Positions 60,143-64,000 of a DNA stretch of 64,000 bases are shown piece after piece (position 1 is the stretch's first letter; every line of letters starts with the position of its first letter). Under the pieces are notes generated by a model. It saw only the letters and a list, made by a program, of their open reading frames with translations, ran no database searches and was not told the DNA's origin. Source of the DNA: Zingiber officinale (Eukaryota; Streptophyta; Magnoliopsida; Zingiberales; Zingiberaceae); contig NC_055994.1 in NCBI RefSeq assembly GCF_018446385.1, positions 33,006,368-33,070,367 of the forward strand, written 5' to 3'. Made by a program: the position numbers and the translations under genes.

Positions 60143-61489
60143 ATGCGGGGGGCCTCCACCGGAATCGTCTACGGCGGCCTCAAGTACCAGGTCGCAACGA
60201 CGGTAACCACTCCAACTCCTTTCTTCTTTGGAACTCTACTAATTCGTCTTCCTCTCCACTCCTCCCCCAGGCCCGATGCATCGCCGACGTTAAGGCCGAC
60301 GTTGACCACACCAGCTTCCTCGCCGGAACTCTCAGCCTCAAAGAGGAAAACGAGGTTCATCTCTCTCGTCGATCTCGATCTATTGATTTTGTGGGTGATT
60401 TCGATGTTTTTGTTTATTAGGTGCATCTGATCCGACTTTCGCCGTCAGGATCGGAGCTCATATGCGATGGTCTCTTCTATCACCCAAACGAGATCTGGGA
60501 TCTCAAGACTTGCCCATTCGATCCCAGGATTTTCTCTACAGTGTTCACTTCTGGTGAGTAAACGATGACTTGGAGCCGTAGTAACTTGGTCTTGAATTAA
60601 TGGGTGGCAGTGTGTTCTTCAGAAATGTAGAATAGTAAGTAGGTGAGTGTTTCTGAATGCGAATAAGCTAAGCTAGATGACCCTTATGTTTAGTCTCGAT
60701 GTAGTTCTGTAATTGGTTTTTTTCTAGGAAAGAAAGGAAATTTGTTTAACCACATAAGCTGTTCGAAAATGGAATGATAAATGTATGGTTTATTCACTCA
60801 TGAGATTTAGCCTTGCATCATATATCTAACTTTTGAATCCTTTTTAATTTTGTGAATTATAGAAAAGGGACAGTATATACAGGTTTACATGAAAAAATCC
60901 TTTCAGGGGAAAATTTGTTCGTGGAGCTATAGTTTATTGTGGAAATATTTGTTATTTTGTTTATCTTGTTTAGCACTTCTCTCATTCTTGTTGTGTCTGA
61001 ATGAGTTAAAACTCATACTCTGCCCTATGATATTTTTTGAGCACTTTTGTTTTCTATTTGAATGAAGTACAGTTATGCTAATACTTTTAGGGTATTGATC
61101 TTTTTCTGTGAAATGATTCCAGCCCTATCTGTGTTAAAACTAATAAAGTTTGCATTGAACTAAAGGTGAAGCATATGGGGCTTCTGTTTGGAAGATTCCT
61201 GAGCTCTATGGACAGTCGAATGCCCCACAACTCGAACAATTGGTCTCCCTTGACAAGCATTCTTTTAAGATCAAGTGGTAATCTCATTTTGGCATGTTTG
61301 TGTTTTCCAGTTTTTGCTGATATTAAAAGAAAAGAAGATACTTGGGCTCCAAGCACCTTTTAATGACTCCTTATTGGTATGCTTGTCAGCGTCCTTTGGT
61401 GGCCATCTGGGAAGCATGATAGACTAATCAGCATTGATGAAGGAAATCTTTTCCTTTGGAGTATAGATTCGTCCAATAAAGTAGCCAAG
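60143..61489 (+). pseudogene. Captured EIPR1/TSSC1-like WD40 gene, first five exons
   Basis: Five exons join without stop or frameshift: 60143-60190, 60271-60354, 60421-60553, 61166-61277 and 61390-61489 (477 nt, 159 codons). All introns end in AG and start with GT. They read MRGASTGIVYGGLKYQ, ARCIADVKADVDHTSF, VHLIRLSPSGSELICDG, EAYGASVWKIPELYGQ and LISIDEGNLFLWSIDSSN. This matches the N-terminus and first WD40 repeats of plant EIPR1/TSSC1 homologues, which bind GARP/EARP tethering complexes in endosomal traffic. The downstream WD40 repeats are missing, so it is a 3'-truncated capture. An intact frame suggests recent capture or constraint. Family recognised from memory; no alignment was run. 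Confidence 0.83.
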
Positions 61490-61866
61490 GTAAGCTCCTT
61501 AAAGAACCTTCTATTATCTTTAGAAAGACTAATGGTTGTGCTATTAGGTTCCTTTGTGATATGAATGATAAACCTTGTAATGTGATAGTTGTCTATTGCT
61601 TTAGGTTTATATTAGTATATTTCAGCTGATTGTAAAATTTTGAATCTGTTATATAGAAAAAAATTATGAGAAGACAATTCTAAAGCTTTACAAATTTATT
61701 TGTCAACTCATAATGTTGATGCTTTAAGCAGATTTAGTTTTGGTTTGCAGAAGCATCAGGTGCATGGTTTATAGTTTAAGGTATGAAGCATATACAACTT
61801 TCCAAGTTCTTGGCCATGGAAAATTAGATCTAGTCTCCCACCTAGGGAGAATAGAAACTTTTCTAG
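61490..61866. other. CACTA-2 intron-like spacer
   Basis: AT-rich sequence between the captured WD40 exons and the CCT7 exon. No exon was recognised. It probably contains the junction between two captured host segments. Confidence 0.5.
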
Positions 61867-62064
61867 GCCATCAACAAAATTAAAGATCTTGCCGTAAGCA
61901 TAGAGGGAAAAAGTCATGAAGAGAAGAAATCCTTGCTGGCTAAATGTGCAGCTACTACACTTTCTTCAAAGTTAATTGGTGGTGAGAAGGAGTTTTTTGC
62001 AAACATGGTTATGGAGGCTATCCTTGCAATTGGCAATGATGATAGGCTTAATTTGATTGGGATA
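61867..62064 (+). pseudogene. Captured CCT7 (chaperonin TCP-1 eta) exon
   Basis: After the acceptor TTTTCTAG, 66 codons read openly: AINKIKDLAVSIEG, EEKKSLLAKCAATTLSSKL, IGGEKEFFANMV and AILAIGNDDRLNLIGI. This is highly characteristic of the equatorial/intermediate region of the eukaryotic CCT eta subunit, part of the cytosolic TRiC/CCT ring that folds actin and tubulin. Only this segment is present; ATP-binding motifs and the apical domain are absent. It has the same orientation as the WD40 exons upstream. The sequence after the final GI no longer matches, which marks the capture limit or an exon end. Confidence 0.88.
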
Positions 62065-62189
62065 ATATGCGTTGCTGTGCACTTAATTAGCATGCGGGAT
62101 GAGGTAAATGTGATAAAGTGTTGTCTAAATTTTGTGTACATTTAAAGTATGTCACATATCTAATATATATATGGTTGCATCTACATATG
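62065..62189. other. Spacer between the CCT7 exon and the protease gene
   Basis: A short AT-rich, intron-like stretch with a TA-rich run near 62159-62170. Nothing was recognised. Confidence 0.4.
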
Positions 62190-63263
62190 TAGAAGACCAG
62201 GAAGAAACAAGTTGACAACAGACAAGAGAAGTCTAAGTTACAATCGTCCAATGTGCCAAGACCCTTACACATCTTATATAGTTATTTTCAGCGTCTTGAT
62301 GAAACAGAGAATGTGATTTTGGAATTAGTTCCTGATATATTTGGCATGGAGCGCACAGTCCATGTTAATTGCGATGACATATTTCCCTTTTGTGAATTGA
62401 AGCCAATCACAGACACTTGCATAGTTGTGTATATGTGGTAAGCTTTCAATTGAATTGGACTTTATTTATGTGTTTCATTAATTTAGATTTCATCATTTTT
62501 TTGGGATATTTTCCAATTGTAGGCATCTATATAGAAAGATGCAGGAAAAGATGTTGCTGTAGGATTTCAGATTGGTGGATCCAGTGCTTGTGGAATATGT
62601 ACCATCAAGAAATCAGAATAGAGATTTCATCCAAGAACAGTTGAATAAAAGGGCTTGTTACTTAAGCAGTAGGCTAATTGGTACCTCATCTGGTCAATTG
62701 GTTGTTGTGTCATGCAACGTTGGGTGAGTAAGAATAACATTATATATCACTCTCACTTGCATATTTTGAGAACTTGCAAGATGCATATATATACTAATTA
62801 TATTTCTTTGTGTAGTTTTCACTGGATTTTGACTATCATCAATGTTGAGAAGGAGATTATTTTTTTGTTGGATCCTCTTAGTCACCGCATTCGTGATCAA
62901 GATTGGAAATATGTTGTCAACATGTAAGTTTTTTTGCTTATTTTCTTACCTTTGTTGAAACATGTAAGTATTTTGATGTGGCAATACAATTCCCACGGGT
63001 TATATGCATGAAGGGCCTTGAAAATGTATAATGCGGAGGCTAGAAGGAAAGGGAAAAAACAACCAACATGGGTAGTTGTCAAGGTATGTCCTTTTGATTA
63101 GCAACTGTTTCACTATCCTTGAAGGGGTTATTCCAATATTTCTTTTTTAACATAGGCTCCTCAACAACCGGATGCGGAGCAATGCCGTTTTTATATCATG
63201 CGATATATGAAAGATATAATTGAAAATTTTGGAGTTGACTACAAGGATTCACTTCCAGCAATG
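62190..63263 (+). pseudogene. Ulp1-type (C48) cysteine protease of CACTA-2
   Basis: Exons are inferred at about 62190-62438, 62523-62723, 62816-62923, 63014-63083 and 63156-63263, with GT-AG junctions. The upstream part (HILYSYFQRLDETENVILEL) is the extension commonly found before the protease in transposon-borne Ulp1 proteins. The catalytic region shows His in FHWILTIINV, Asp in FLLDPLSHRI and Cys in QPDAEQCRFYIMRYMKDI. The Gly that normally follows the Cys is Arg here. An in-frame TAG lies at 62560-62562, before the catalytic domain. True family members cleave SUMO-like modifiers; the role in transposons is unknown. The 3' end of the gene may lie further right. Confidence 0.75.
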
Positions 63264-64000
63264 GTAATAATACAATATTTTCCATTTTGCATATAAGTCC
63301 TAAAGATAATTTGTTGCATTTTCCAACACTGTTTCAGTATCATAATTGATACAAACTCATTGATTTTGATTGATTATGAACGTCTCTTAGCTTTTGAGAT
63401 CTTGCTGCTGCTATGCTTTTCCCCTGGTGCTTGATGTGTTTCTATGTTACAATGATTTTTTTGTGAACAACCGGATGCTTTTCCCCTGGTGATTTTGATA
63501 ATTTCTATGCTTTTCCCCTGGTGCTTGCTATGATTTTTTTGATACAAACCAGATGTTATGCTTTTGTTATAATGATTTTTTTGATACTAACCGGATGCTA
63601 TGCTTTTGTTACAAACCAGATACTAGATGGAGACTAAATGATTGGCTAAGAAGAAAGGAATTAGAGATTAGGAGCTGCATGAGTAGAGTGGCTGGATAAG
63701 CTATCGTAAATGGTAACCTTAGGATTAAAGTATTGATTACATTTTTTTTATTCATGGGTGCCTGTGGATATTTGAACCTGCTCAACTTCCTCTAAATATC
63801 TAACACATTGATACTCGAATTTAACCTAACCTATTAAGATAAATGGGTAATCAAACCTAAAGAAGAAAATTGATATGAGTAATAAAGAAGAAATCTCAAA
63901 TTGAGGCATGGTTGGACTGGTTTTATTGTTAAGCTCAAGGGCCCTAGCCTCAGATTGCAACCAGGAGCATAATCACTCTTGCTGATAGGTGAATTACAAA
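63264..64000. other. CACTA-2 sequence to the window end
   Basis: No exon was recognised. Bases 63410-63620 hold imperfect repeats of TGCTTTTCCCCTGGTG and AACCGGATGC/AACCAGATGT with a run of T between. The remainder is AT-rich and intron-like. Confidence 0.4.

Larger units (their letters stand above)
59742..64000 (+). mobile_element. CACTA-2, 5' part of a gene-capturing CACTA transposon
   Basis: It begins CACTACAAGAAAAA at 59742, directly after AAA, and is followed by dense short inverted repeats of the type ACACCGGTTTTT/AAAAACCGGTGT. It then carries five exons of a WD40-protein gene, one CCT7 exon and a Ulp1-type protease, all on the plus strand. The right end and the second target duplication lie outside the window. 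No TNP2-like sequence is seen in this part, so whether the element is autonomous is unknown. Confidence 0.85.

Noticed and set aside
60143-63263. Interpretation of 60143-63263 as an ordinary host gene beside a transposon
   Set aside because: Exons of three unrelated proteins follow each other on one strand, right after a CACTA terminus with subterminal repeats. A host gene would continue with more WD40 exons. The right boundary is outside the window, so this remains an inference.

Overview
This is plant nuclear DNA, almost certainly from an angiosperm with a large repeat-rich genome. Essentially the whole window is a stack of nested transposable elements: Ty1/copia and Ty3/gypsy LTR retrotransposons and two CACTA (En/Spm-type) DNA transposons. 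I see no free-standing host gene, tRNA, rRNA or CRISPR array. Host coding sequence appears only as exon fragments captured inside the CACTA elements.

Layout, outermost first. Copia-A (minus strand) occupies 2442-4371 and 42538-48263. Its reverse transcriptase is cut by Copia-B (plus strand, 4372-42537), flanked by the 5-bp duplication GCTCC. Copia-B has a truncated 5' LTR (4372-5669), a leader and a gag-pol with in-frame stops (6806-10333). Its 3' LTR is broken into three pieces (20160-20189, 33667-34162, 41224-42537) by three independent insertions: Gypsy-1 (Tekay/Del-like, 10352-20158), CACTA-1 (20190-33666, TTT duplication) and Gypsy-2 (34163-41223, CGTAA duplication). Gypsy-2's 3' LTR in turn holds a reversed solo LTR of the Copia-B family (38197-40170, ATTAT duplication). 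On the right, a Tat-lineage gypsy element (48264-59741 and beyond) interrupts Copia-A's 5' LTR, and CACTA-2 (59742 to the window end) interrupts the Tat element. On the left, bases 1-1224 are the end of another Tat LTR, followed by an extra LTR copy of the Copia-A family.

Most notable content: (1) CACTA-1 carries two syntaxin (SYP13-like) exons upstream of its TNP2-type transposase, and its second gene contains a reiterated exon triad. (2) CACTA-2 carries five consecutive exons of an EIPR1/TSSC1-like WD40 gene, with frame and splice sites preserved, plus a CCT7 chaperonin exon and a Ulp1-type (C48) protease. (3) The Tat element carries a multi-exon gene on its antisense strand. (4) The Tat pol keeps one frame for about 3.7 kb, broken only by stops that C-to-T or G-to-A changes would explain. 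Almost every element gene has stops, frameshifts or deletions, so little here looks autonomous. Family assignments rest on reading motifs by eye; no database search was made.
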